NCBI RefSeq assembly: GCF_014203855.1
Contig: NZ_JACHJV010000001.1
Coordinates: 3,782,001 to 3,846,000, forward strand
From: Kitasatospora kifunensis
GTDB taxonomy: Bacteria > Actinomycetota > Actinomycetes > Streptomycetales > Streptomycetaceae
Length of the DNA stretch: 64,000 bases
Direction of reading: 5' to 3'
Part shown: piece by piece, positions 44,517-52,329 of the stretch
How positions within the stretch are numbered: the stretch's first letter is position 1
Layout of the letters: each line of letters starts with the position of its first letter
Made by a program: the position numbers and the translations under genes
Notes under the pieces: model-generated
The model's input: only the letters and a program-made list of their open reading frames with translations
What the model was told of the DNA's origin: nothing
Database searches by the model: none

Positions 44517-45467
44517 ATGCCAGCCGTGACCGTCGAGAACCCGTTGACGCTCCCCCGCATCGCCACCCCCGACAGCGCCGTCACGGCAGCGCGGCCCGTC
44601 CTGGCGGTCGCCACCGCGCCGGAGGGCTTCGAGGGCGAGGGATTCCCGGTCCGCCGGGCGTTCGCGAAGATCAACCAGAAGTACCTCTCGCCGTTCATCA
44701 TGATGGACCAGATGGGCGAGGTGGAGTACGCCGCCGGGGAGCCCAAGGGCACCCCCTGGCACCCGCACCGCGGCTTCGAGACGGTGACCTACCTGATCGA
44801 CGGCGAGTTCATCCACAAGGACTCGCACGGCGGCGGCGGCCACCTGGGCGGCGGTGACACCCAGTGGATGACGGCCGGCTCCGGCATCCTGCACATCGAG
44901 ACCCCGCCCGAGTCGCTGGTCATGACCGGCGGCCTGTTCCACGGGATCCAGCTCTGGGTCAACCTGCCGGCCGCCGACAAGATGACCGCCCCCCGCTACC
45001 AGGACATCCACGGCGGCCACGTCAAGCTGCTCAGCACCCCGGACGGCGGCGCGATCCTGCGCCTGATCGCCGGCGAGCTGGACGGCCACCAGGGCCCCGG
45101 CGTCACCCACACCCCGATCACCCTGCTGCACGCCACCGTCACCCCGGGCGCCAGCCTGACCATCCCGTGGCGCAAGGACTTCAACGCCCTCGCCTACGCG
45201 CTGGCCGGCGACGGCACGGCGGGCACCGAGGGCCGGCCCTTCCACACCGGCCAGGCCGTGGTCTTCGGCGAGGGCGACACCCTCACCATCACGGCCGACC
45301 AGCAGCAGGAGTCGCGGCACCCGAACCTGGAGGTGATCATCCTGGGCGGCCAGCCGATCCTGGAGCCGGTGGCCTGGTACGGGCCGTTCGTGATGAACAG
45401 CCACCGGGAACTGCAGCAGGCGATGGAGGACTTCCAGTCGGGGCGCTTCGGGCATCCAATCGACTGA
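44517..45467 (+). CDS. Pirin-family bicupin
   Basis: 316 residues, with AAGGAG before the ATG. The N-terminal cupin holds the metal-site motif WHPHRGFETVTYLIDGEFIHKDSHG with three His and a Glu, and SGILHIETPPE. The second cupin lacks an obvious metal set. Bacterial pirins act as quercetin 2,3-dioxygenases or as redox-sensing co-regulators. Which applies cannot be told from sequence. Its promoter carries paired palindromes, so expression is probably stress- or ligand-induced. Confidence 0.93.
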   Translation: MPAVTVENPLTLPRIATPDSAVTAARPVLAVATAPEGFEGEGFPVRRAFAKINQKYLSPFIMMDQMGEVEYAAGEPKGTPWHPHRGFETVTYLIDGEFIHKDSHGGGGHLGGGDTQWMTAGSGILHIETPPESLVMTGGLFHGIQLWVNLPAADKMTAPRYQDIHGGHVKLLSTPDGGAILRLIAGELDGHQGPGVTHTPITLLHATVTPGASLTIPWRKDFNALAYALAGDGTAGTEGRPFHTGQAVVFGEGDTLTITADQQQESRHPNLEVIILGGQPILEPVAWYGPFVMNSHRELQQAMEDFQSGRFGHPID

Positions 45468-45470
45468 TTT

Positions 45471-45519
45471 GCGGTCAACTGCGCGGAGCGAAAGGGTTAT
45501 TGACCGCCTTTCGCTCCGC
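45471..45519 (+). terminator. Terminator of pirin with a possible pseudoknot
   Basis: A 13-bp stem GCGGAGCGAAAGG (45483-45495) / CCTTTCGCTCCGC (45507-45519). In addition GCGGTCAA (45471-45478) just before it is complementary to TTGACCGC (45500-45507) inside its loop, so an H-type pseudoknot or an alternative pairing is possible. Confidence 0.7.
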
Positions 45520-45640
45520 ACACGGACTTCCGCAGCCGGGGGTTCGCGCAGGGTCGCGAAGCCTTAGGGGCCGAAGGAGATGAGAACGACCCCGACGTGG
45601 TGAGGCACGGCGGGGTGTCGAAGGACGACCGACCCCGCCG

Positions 45641-46054
45641 TCAGCCCTTCCGGGCCACCGTCGAAAGGAAGCGGTCCAACTCAGTGCGGGAGTGATGGCT
45701 GACGTTCAGCCTGACCCGCCGCCCGGAGCCGGGGAACCGCAGGCGGAAGGAGCTCCAGCTCGCTCCGAGCTTGACGTCACTGATCAACTCACCCACCGTC
45801 TCGCGGGGTATGACCTGGACGAGCTTCGTGGGCTGGCCGCCCGCACCGGAACCGCTGTGCACGACGACGGAGGTCGTGGTGAGGGTCAGGAAGTAGGTCT
45901 TACGCAGGAGCACGCCGAGGGGTCCGACGAAGGCCATGAGCCACTGGCTGGGGCCGGTAACGGCGAGCAGGACCAAGGAAGGCCGGCCGGCCGGCTCGAC
46001 CTGCCTCACCATGCGCCTGGTCTGCTCCTGAAGTCGCAGCAACCGCTCTGTCAT
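45641..46054 (-). CDS. Hypothetical PH-like protein
   Basis: 137 residues from an ATG at 46054. A helical N-terminus is followed by a segment of alternating hydrophobic strands (TYFLTLTTTSVVVHSGS ... KLVQVIPRETVGELISDVKLGASWSSFRLRFPGSGRRVRLNVSHHSRTELDRFL), which looks like a small beta-barrel/PH-like domain ending in a helix. I recognise no named family. It may bind lipid or protein. Stand-alone, divergent from the next gene. Confidence 0.6.
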   Translation of the reverse strand: MTERLLRLQEQTRRMVRQVEPAGRPSLVLLAVTGPSQWLMAFVGPLGVLLRKTYFLTLTTTSVVVHSGSGAGGQPTKLVQVIPRETVGELISDVKLGASWSSFRLRFPGSGRRVRLNVSHHSRTELDRFLSTVARKG

Positions 46055-46198
46055 TGCGTAGTGCCCCCACCCGATGCTGACAATGTGATCTTGAGGCGAA
46101 GATTATGTGCGCACGAACTCGCCTGACAAGGGCTATCGCCCGATGATCCGCAACCGGCCTGAGGCGCGTTCCTCGCCGACCCCAAGGGCTCGCGCCCC

Positions 46199-46213
46199 AG
46201 CTCAAGTTGAGCT
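46199..46213. promoter_or_regulatory. 15-bp palindrome in a divergent gap
   Basis: AGCTCAAGTTGAGCT is a perfect inverted repeat with a single central base, between the divergent genes at 45641-46054 and 46291-46773. It is a possible operator. Confidence 0.4.
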
Positions 46214-46290
46214 CAAGCCGCGAACTAAACGGAATCGCCGCTCGTCCTCCTAGCTGAGCGCACGACTCAGCTCGGGAGGCGACCCACTTG

Positions 46291-46773
46291 ATGGCCGACA
46301 CGCGACTTCGATCCCTGTTCAGCGAAGCGGAGTTGGCGCAGCTCGCCGCGCACCGGGTCCCGTTCGCGGTCGGCGACGAACGCGACGCCGCCGAGCTGGC
46401 CGGCGCGTGGGCGGCGCAGGTCGCGCGGATCGATGCCGACCGGGCGCTGCCTCCTTTCGACCGCACCGCCTGGAACGCGTACGACCTGGCCGGTGCGCTC
46501 TTCCTCCGCGACCACCTGGCGACGGCACTCGCCAAGCTCCCCTCTGACCTGCGCGAACGACTGGAGCAGGCCATCGTCCAGGAGGTGGACGACCACTACC
46601 GTTCGTTCACCGTGGTCGACGACGGGCGGCGGATGGAGCAGATCGCGCAGTTGGAGCTGGTCGGCCGCGGCTGGTGGTGGTTCCGGGTGCCGGCCAACGG
46701 GCCGATCGCCGACGACCTCCTGCGCCACGAGATCTGCGCGTTTTGGCATCTGAGCATCCGTCAGGCACGGTAG
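46291..46773 (+). CDS. Conserved hypothetical protein, Asp/Arg-rich
   Basis: 160 residues from an ATG at 46291. A TTG one codon earlier has better spacing (8 nt) from GGGAGG and may be the real start. No membrane span or signal. The N-terminal half is helical and acidic (LFSEAELAQLAAHRVPFAVGDERDAAELAGAW). The C-terminal half contains VDDHYRSFTVVDDGRR and WWWFRVPANGP. No recognisable family or function. It precedes the LLM oxidoreductase by 48 bp, so the two could be cotranscribed. Confidence 0.65.
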   Translation: MADTRLRSLFSEAELAQLAAHRVPFAVGDERDAAELAGAWAAQVARIDADRALPPFDRTAWNAYDLAGALFLRDHLATALAKLPSDLRERLEQAIVQEVDDHYRSFTVVDDGRRMEQIAQLELVGRGWWWFRVPANGPIADDLLRHEICAFWHLSIRQAR

Positions 46774-46820
46774 CGTCGGCCCCGCTGACCATTCACTCGA
46801 CCCTGCTGGGGGCATCGGAC

Positions 46821-47702
46821 ATGAAGCTCGGCCTGCACTACTGGAAGTACTCGACCCCCGAGGACCCGGCGCTGATCGCCCCGACCCTGGCGCGCACCGC
46901 GCGGATCGCCGAACAGGCGGGGTTCGCCCGGTTCACCGTGATGGACCACTACTTCCAGATGGAGACCCCGCACTCCGTCGCCACGGAACCGATGTTGGAG
47001 GGCTACACCACCCTCGGCTACGTGGCGGCGGTGACCGAGCGGATGCAGCTCAACCTCATGGTCACCGGCGTGATGTACCGCTACCCGGGCCTGCTGGCGA
47101 AGATCGTCACCACTCTGGACGTACTCTCCGGCGGCCGCGCGCAGCTGGGCCTCGGGGCCTCCTGGTACGAGCGGGAGCAGCGGGCGCTCGGGGTGCCGGT
47201 GGTGCCGGTGAGCGAGCGGTTCGAGCGGCTGGAGGAGACGCTGCAGATCTGCCTGCAGATGTGGAGCGACGACGACGGCCCGTACCAGGGCCGGCACTAC
47301 CAGCTGGCCGAGACGATCTGCGTGCCGCGCCCGCTGCGCAACCCGCGCCCGCCGATCATCATCGGGGGCAGCGGCGAGAAGAAGACGCTGCGGCTGGTCG
47401 CCCAGTACGCCGACGCCTGCAACCTGTTCGGCACCAGTATCGAGGAGGTCAGCCACAAGCTGGACGTGCTGCGGGCGCACTGCGCCGACGTGGGCCGGGA
47501 CTACGCAGCGATCGAGAAGACGGTGATGTGGAGCCGCCGTCCGGCGCTGAGCGAGCTGGACACCTTCCTCACCGAGGCGGAGCAGCTGGCGAAGCTGGGC
47601 GTGAGCGAGCTGGACCTGGTTCCCGACGCGGGCCAGAACCCGGTCGAGTTCGCCGAGCAGATCGCCGAGCACCTGCTGCCGCGCCTGGCCCAGATCGGGT
47701 AG
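46821..47702 (+). CDS. LLM-class flavin/F420-dependent oxidoreductase
   Basis: 293 residues from an ATG at 46821. A TIM-barrel luciferase-like enzyme: GLHYWKYSTPEDPALIAPTLARTARIAEQAGFARFTVMDHYFQ, then LNLMVTGVMYRYPGLLAKIVTTLDVLSGGRAQLGLGASWYEREQRALG and IIIGGSGEKKTLRLVAQYADACNLFG. In actinobacteria this TIGR03560-like group normally uses F420. The His in MDHY and the SGGR-GLG loop form the cofactor site. Substrate is unknown. Confidence 0.9.
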   Translation: MKLGLHYWKYSTPEDPALIAPTLARTARIAEQAGFARFTVMDHYFQMETPHSVATEPMLEGYTTLGYVAAVTERMQLNLMVTGVMYRYPGLLAKIVTTLDVLSGGRAQLGLGASWYEREQRALGVPVVPVSERFERLEETLQICLQMWSDDDGPYQGRHYQLAETICVPRPLRNPRPPIIIGGSGEKKTLRLVAQYADACNLFGTSIEEVSHKLDVLRAHCADVGRDYAAIEKTVMWSRRPALSELDTFLTEAEQLAKLGVSELDLVPDAGQNPVEFAEQIAEHLLPRLAQIG

Positions 47703-47710
47703 GACCGCGC

Positions 47711-48532
47711 TCAGATCCGGGCGTAGAGGGCGGTGGCGTCCTCGCGCGCCGGGTCGCGCGGCCAGCGTTCGCAGCGCGGGTCCAGCGCCTCGACCTCGCG
47801 GACCCGGGCGATCAGCGCGGCCGGGCCGGCCTCGGCCAGCAGGTGCAACGCCGCCGGCCAGTCGCCGAGCGCGAAGGGCTCGGCGTACCGGGCGGCCCCG
47901 CCGGTGACGGCGGCCAGCGCCCGCAGCGCGTCCAGCTTGACGAAGCCCGTCTCGGCCTGGGCGGCGGCCTTCGGACTGGCGGCCGCGATCCACGGGCCGC
48001 GCCCGGTGTTGCGCACGGCGCGCACCGCGAGCGCGTAGCGCAGCCGCAGCGCGGCCCGCTCGGCGCTGCCGAGCTCGGCCGCGTGCAGCGCGCGGCGCAG
48101 CTCCTGACCGGTGGCGAAGTGCTGGTTGTCGCCGATCACCCGCACCGGCCCGTCGCGCGGCTCCAGGACCAGCAGCGAGTCACCGAGCACCAGGTACTCC
48201 AGCGAGGCGCCGTGCAGCCGGGCCGCGACCACCGTGGCGGCCGGGGTGCCCGGGTGGGCCAGGTCGCAGCGGGCGCCGTGCAGCGCGGCGGTCTCCACGA
48301 TGGCGTCCGCCAGGCACTCGGCGATGCTCCGGTCCGGGCGGTCGGTCAGCCGGGCGAGCAGGTGCACACCCAACCGGCGGACGTACCAGGCGGTGCCGTG
48401 CCGGCAGCCCGACTCCATGCCCGCCGGTGAGCTCGAACCATCGAGCAGTACCAGGGCCTCGGGGGTGGTCGCGGCGAAGTCTTCGTTCACTTGGCCCGGT
48501 TGCTCCGGCTCTCCGGCCAGCTGTACCTGCAT
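47711..48532 (-). CDS. PP2C-like phosphatase-fold protein
   Basis: 273 residues from an ATG at 48532. PP2C features: GQVNEDFAAT then ALVLLDGSSSPAGMESGC (two metal-binding Asp), ATVVAARLHGASLEYLVLGDSLLVL (core GDS) and a helical stretch to WIAAASP. It ends with a small helical tail. Many actinobacterial members lack some metal ligands and have unknown substrates. It is transcribed convergently with the LLM gene, 8 bp between stops, and has no linked kinase. Confidence 0.7.
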   Translation of the reverse strand: MQVQLAGEPEQPGQVNEDFAATTPEALVLLDGSSSPAGMESGCRHGTAWYVRRLGVHLLARLTDRPDRSIAECLADAIVETAALHGARCDLAHPGTPAATVVAARLHGASLEYLVLGDSLLVLEPRDGPVRVIGDNQHFATGQELRRALHAAELGSAERAALRLRYALAVRAVRNTGRGPWIAAASPKAAAQAETGFVKLDALRALAAVTGGAARYAEPFALGDWPAALHLLAEAGPAALIARVREVEALDPRCERWPRDPAREDATALYARI

Positions 48533-48672
48533 GCCGCCAGTGTGCGGGGCCGGACGGGCCCACGGACAGACCTCGGCACCGGTTCCCCCGATCGGGGTGC
48601 GGTGGCAGGGCTTCCGCTTTTCACCTAGCGTCACATACCGGACATATCGCTACGGCAGAGATGGAGACCGAG

Positions 48673-48798
48673 ATGTGGTGGCAGGCGATCGTGGTGGCGG
48701 TGGCTTCGTTGGGGTTCCCCATCCTCGCCCTGTTCTTCTTCATCGGCGGGCCGAACTGGCGCGACCGCTCGCCCGGAGTCGGCACCGGAAAAAACTGA
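48673..48798 (+). CDS. Small membrane protein (41 aa)
   Basis: [20 protein letters not shown]... with one transmembrane helix (about residues 5-24) and a short polar tail ending [20 protein letters not shown] lies 6 nt before the ATG at 48673. An in-frame ATG at 48661 would add four residues. No family recognised. Clean start and Shine-Dalgarno support a real gene. Confidence 0.55.
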   Translation: MWWQAIVVAVASLGFPILALFFFIGGPNWRDRSPGVGTGKN

Positions 48799-48871
48799 CG
48801 GTGTGTCGGCCCTTGGGCGTGACACAGTGGCAGGCAGCACCACCATGCACCAACCCGTCCAGGAGGTCCGT

Positions 48872-49096
48872 ATGAGCAGCAGCGACGCAGCATCCGTGGC
48901 AAGCGAGGAGAACCCCGAGCCAGCCGCGGAGGCCGACCAGGACGACGTGAAGGCGAAGTTCCTGGCCGCCCTGCAGCGCAAGCACGGCGCGAAGACGGAC
49001 GGGGCCGGCGGCGGCCCCGGCAGCGAGTCCAAGATCCACGGCGCGCACAGCGCCGCCGGCGGCAAGCGCACCTTCCGTCGCAAGAGCGGTGGCTGA
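48872..49096 (+). CDS. DUF5302 protein
   Basis: 74 residues, with AGGAGG 5 nt before the ATG. An acidic N-terminal part is followed by [16 protein letters not shown], the helix that typifies the DUF5302 family. The C-terminus is Gly/Lys/Arg-rich ([12 protein letters not shown]), giving strong charge separation. It is a small conserved actinobacterial protein of unknown function. Confidence 0.85.
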   Translation: MSSSDAASVASEENPEPAAEADQDDVKAKFLAALQRKHGAKTDGAGGGPGSESKIHGAHSAAGGKRTFRRKSGG

Positions 49097-49124
49097 CCGC
49101 TAGAACGCCTCTCGCGGTCGGCTG

Positions 49125-49157
49125 AGGGGGCGACGCCCAGACGGGTGGCGCCCCCTT
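49125..49157. terminator. Hairpin after the DUF5302 gene
   Basis: AGGGGGCG (49125-49132) pairs with CGCCCCCTT (49149-49157) with an inner GCCC-GGGT stem. No long U-tract. It separates DUF5302 from the convergent DinB-fold gene. Confidence 0.6.
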
Positions 49158-49159
49158 AC

Positions 49160-49207
49160 GCATGCCCTCGCGCACGCTCTCGTGCATGCCCTCGTGCACG
49201 CTCTCGC
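49160..49207. repeat. 24-bp tandem repeat, two units
   Basis: Two consecutive 24-bp units, each GCATGCCCTCG then GCACGCTCTCG, differ at two or three positions. They lie just beyond the DinB-fold gene. Confidence 0.7.
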
Positions 49208-49216
49208 ACGCGTGCC

Positions 49217-49834
49217 TTACGGCCGCCAGCGCGGGTCACGGCCGAGCAGCAGCAGCGCGCGGTCGAACGGCGAGTCGGCCCCGACCGGCCGCACGGGCGC
49301 GAACGCGCGGCCGGGACCGCGGACCTCGGGGTCGACCGGGACCTGCTCGGCGATCCACAGCAGCAGCTCGGCCAGGTCCGGCGGGCAGTCGAACGGCACC
49401 CCGAGGGTGGCGGCCAGGTCCCAGCCGTGCACCAGGGTGTCGAGCAGGTGGAAGCCGATCGCCTGGGTGGCCGGGAAAAGGTGGCCGGGCCGGATCTCGG
49501 GCAGCGCGAGCGTGGCGTCCTGCGCCTCGGCCGCCGCGAAGGCGTCGACCAGTTGCGCGGCCGAGTCGGCGAAGCCGGCCAGCGCCGCCAGCGCCGCGCC
49601 GGGGCCGGCGGCCACCGGGTGGTCGGCCCAACCGGCCGGGTCCGCGCCACGCCCGCGGGCCGCCCGCGCGAAGCCGTACTGCTGGCCGATCAGGTGCGCC
49701 AGGAGCCGGCGCAGCGGCCAACCGGCGCACGGGGTGGGCAGTTCGAGCTGGTCGGGCTGGACGGCGGCCACCAGCGGCGCGATCAGCGCGAGCGCGCGGG
49801 CGTGGGGTCGGGAGAGTTCGAGCCTGGCCGTCAT
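49217..49834 (-). CDS. DinB-like mycothiol-dependent metalloenzyme (TIGR03086 family)
   Basis: 205 residues. It is a four-helix DinB-fold protein: QLELPTPCAGWPLRRLLAHLIGQQYGFARAARG with the first His, then GFHLLDTLVHGWDLAATLGVPFD with the other metal ligands. The P-T-P-C-x-G-W-x(3)-L-L-x-H-L motif is shared by mycothiol-dependent maleylpyruvate isomerases and related transferases. The substrate is unknown. A TetR-type palindrome upstream and a TetR gene on the same strand suggest local control. Confidence 0.85.
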   Translation of the reverse strand: MTARLELSRPHARALALIAPLVAAVQPDQLELPTPCAGWPLRRLLAHLIGQQYGFARAARGRGADPAGWADHPVAAGPGAALAALAGFADSAAQLVDAFAAAEAQDATLALPEIRPGHLFPATQAIGFHLLDTLVHGWDLAATLGVPFDCPPDLAELLLWIAEQVPVDPEVRGPGRAFAPVRPVGADSPFDRALLLLGRDPRWRP

Positions 49835-49904
49835 GGTGGTGCCTCCGTCAGCTGAGGGCCGGTGGGGAGAGCTTGGGTGACCTTGCTGGGGCGGATGCTA
49901 GCAC

Positions 49905-49916
49905 GACCGTTCGGTC
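49905..49916. promoter_or_regulatory. TetR-type operator
   Basis: GACCGTTCGGTC is a perfect inverted repeat, in the promoter of the DinB-fold gene, 51 bp past the end of the TetR gene. It resembles many TetR-family sites. Confidence 0.55.
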
Positions 49917-49966
49917 AGTTTTGCGATCACTTGGACCGTGTCGCAGCGCTTGCGCCGGCCCTCGAC

Positions 49967-50650
49967 TCAGGCCGCCGGCAGCAGCGACTCGTCGACCGCC
50001 TCCGAGCGGAGCAGCAGCAGCACCGAACGGCGGGCCCGCACGTAGGGAGCCTCGTCCTCGTGCAGCAGCGACATCGCGTTGGCGTACTCCAGGAAGCTGA
50101 TCAACTCGAAGGCGAGCTGCTCGAGATCGGCGTCCGCCCGCAACTGCCCGACTTCCCGGGCCGATTCGAGCATCTCAAGGACCATGCGGTGCCAGTGCAG
50201 GCTGCTCGCGGCCAGCACGTCGCGCACCCGGCCCGGCTGCGCGTCGAACTCGGCGCCCACCGCGTAGAAGAAGCAGCCGCCCGCGAAGACCCGGCTGCGC
50301 GAGTAGTCCAGCCACCGCAGCGCCAGCTCCCAGAGCTGCCCCACCCCGGCCGGCAGCCGGCGCACCGGCTCCACCACGGTGTTCAGGTAGATCCGCTGGG
50401 CCGCGCGCACGGTGGCCAGTTGCAGCTCCTCCTTGGAGCCGAAGAGGGCGAAGACCCCGCTCTTGCTCAGCGACAACTCGCTTGCCAGGCGCCCCAGCGA
50501 GAGCCCACCGAGCCCCTCCACCGAGGCGATCGAGACCGCTCTGGCCAGCACCAGGCGACGCGTCTCGTTGCCCTTCTGGACCCGGCCGTCGGTGGAGCCG
50601 ACCGTGGCGTCCACCACCGGGCCCGACGCGTGGTTCGTGGAATCCGTCAC
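49967..50650 (-). CDS. TetR/AcrR-family regulator
   Basis: 227 residues from a GTG at 50650 with GGAGG upstream. The N-terminal HTH is LARAVSIASVEGLGGLSLGRLASELSLSKSGVFALFGSKEELQLATV. The ligand-binding half is helical (WLDYSRSRVFAGGCFFYAVGAEFDAQPGRVRDVLAAS), matching the TetR_C_13-like group. It is upstream on the same strand of the DinB-fold gene and divergent from the acyl-CoA dehydrogenase at 50775; both are plausible targets. Confidence 0.92.
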   Translation of the reverse strand: MTDSTNHASGPVVDATVGSTDGRVQKGNETRRLVLARAVSIASVEGLGGLSLGRLASELSLSKSGVFALFGSKEELQLATVRAAQRIYLNTVVEPVRRLPAGVGQLWELALRWLDYSRSRVFAGGCFFYAVGAEFDAQPGRVRDVLAASSLHWHRMVLEMLESAREVGQLRADADLEQLAFELISFLEYANAMSLLHEDEAPYVRARRSVLLLLRSEAVDESLLPAA

Positions 50651-50774
50651 TGCCCACCTCCGTCTTCCCAGGGACCGCCCGGCGACTGCTTTCCGGTCAG
50701 CGTAAAGCCTGATACGGATGGTCCGGCACCGCACAAGCCGCCCCGTCGACCCCGCGAACCCTCAGGAGCGCCGC

Positions 50775-51965
50775 ATGTCCGCCACCACCGCCCGCCCGGG
50801 CGCAGCCGACCCGATCGACCTGCTCGCCGTGGGCGAACTGCTCACCGACGAGGAGCGGCTGATCCGCGACACGGTCCGCCGCTTCACCGACGACCGGATC
50901 CGCCCGCACATCGCCGACTGGTTCGAGCGCGGCGTCTTCCCGGCCCGCGAACTCGCCCCCGAGCTGGGCAAACTGGGTCTGCTCGGGATGCACCTGGAGG
51001 GCTACGGCTGCGCCGGGGCCGGCGCGGTTGCGTACGGGGTGGCCTGTATGGAGGTGGAGGCCGCCGACTCGGGGCTGCGCAGCTTCGTCTCGGTCCAGGG
51101 CTCACTGGCGATGCGCGCCATCCACGCCTTCGGCTCCGAGGAGCAGAAGCAGCGCTGGCTGCCCGAGCTGGCGGCGGGGCGCGCGATCGGCTGCTTCGCG
51201 CTGACCGAGCCGGACTTCGGCTCCGACCCGGCCGGGATGCGCACCACCGCGCGGCGCAAGGGCGCGGACTGGGTGCTCTCCGGCAGCAAGATGTGGATCA
51301 CCAACGGGAGCGTGGCCGACGTCGCCGTCGTCTGGGCGCAGACCGAGGAGGGGGTGCGCGGTTTCGTGGTGCCCACGGACACGCCCGGCTTCACCGCCAC
51401 CGACGTGCCCGGCAAGCTCTCGCTGCGGGCCTCGGTGACCAGCGCCCTGGCCTTCGAGGAGCTGCTGCTGCCGGGCGACGCGGTGCTCCCCGGGGTCGTC
51501 GGGCTGCGCGGGCCGCTCTCCTGCCTCAACGAGGCCCGCTACGGGATCCTCTGGGGCACGGTGGGCGCCGCCCGGGACTGCTACGAGGCGGCGCTGGCCT
51601 ACGCCAAGAGCCGGGTGCAGTTCGGCCGCCCGATCGCCGGCTTCCAGCTGACCCAGGAGAAGCTGGTGGAGATGGCGCTGGAGCTGGAGAAGGCCTACCT
51701 GGTCGCCTGGCGGATCGGGCGGCTGAAGGAGGCCGGGCGCGCCAAGGCGGCGCAGGTGAGCTTCGGCAAGCTCAACAACGTGCGCACCGCGCTGGCGATC
51801 GCACGCAGCGCCCGGACCGTGCTCGGGGCCAACGGGATCACCACCGACTACCCGGTGCTGCGACACGCCAACAACCTCGAGTCGGTGCTGACCTACGAGG
51901 GGACCAGCGAGATCCACACGCTGGTGCTGGGCGAGGCGATCACCGGCGAGTCCGCCTACCGCTGA
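50775..51965 (+). CDS. Glutaryl-CoA-dehydrogenase-like acyl-CoA dehydrogenase
   Basis: 396 residues, with AGGAG before the ATG. The acyl-CoA dehydrogenase fold has FALTEPDFGSDPAGMRTTA, KMWITNGSVADVAVVWA, NEARYGILWGTVGAARDCYEAALAYAKSRVQFG and VLTYEGTSEIHTLVLG, which holds the catalytic Glu (TYEGT). The RYG/WG loop and the SVQGSLAM motif match the glutaryl-CoA dehydrogenase subgroup, which both oxidises and decarboxylates glutaryl-CoA. The divergent TetR regulator may control it. Confidence 0.9.
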   Translation: MSATTARPGAADPIDLLAVGELLTDEERLIRDTVRRFTDDRIRPHIADWFERGVFPARELAPELGKLGLLGMHLEGYGCAGAGAVAYGVACMEVEAADSGLRSFVSVQGSLAMRAIHAFGSEEQKQRWLPELAAGRAIGCFALTEPDFGSDPAGMRTTARRKGADWVLSGSKMWITNGSVADVAVVWAQTEEGVRGFVVPTDTPGFTATDVPGKLSLRASVTSALAFEELLLPGDAVLPGVVGLRGPLSCLNEARYGILWGTVGAARDCYEAALAYAKSRVQFGRPIAGFQLTQEKLVEMALELEKAYLVAWRIGRLKEAGRAKAAQVSFGKLNNVRTALAIARSARTVLGANGITTDYPVLRHANNLESVLTYEGTSEIHTLVLGEAITGESAYR

Positions 51966-51981
51966 TCCGCGCGATCGCCGG

Positions 51982-52245
51982 TCAGCTCTCCGTGCGGTCG
52001 GGGAGGTAGGTCGACCGGTCGTGCTCGTCGGCCAGGAAGGGGACCGACTGGAACCAGACCACCCCGCAGGCCCGGCAGCAGGGCTCCTTGGTCCGCCCCC
52101 ACTCGGTGGGTTCCAGGTTGGCCGCCCCCTCGGCCAGCTCACGTCCGCACAGGCCCACCAACTGCTCGTCCTGGACCATGTGCCACTGCTTCACCGGGCC
52201 GGATCGGCCCTGGTCGCCGTACTCGGCGTGCATCCGATGCAACAT
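51982..52245 (-). CDS. Small Cys-containing hypothetical protein
   Basis: 87 residues (an ATG four codons later is possible). Contains KQWHMVQDEQLVGLCGRELAEGA and KEPCCRACGVVWFQSVPFLADEHD. The Cys in LCGREL plus the CCRAC group could make a small zinc ribbon. No named family. Similar short proteins are common in streptomycetes. Function is unknown. Confidence 0.7.
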   Translation of the reverse strand: MLHRMHAEYGDQGRSGPVKQWHMVQDEQLVGLCGRELAEGAANLEPTEWGRTKEPCCRACGVVWFQSVPFLADEHDRSTYLPDRTES

Positions 52246-52329
52246 ATCTCCACAGTGCGCCCGAGCCGGGGCGGGCGCTAGGCGAGTGGGCCGGGCAGGC
52301 GCTGCGGGGCCCGCTGCTGCCGCAGCGGC

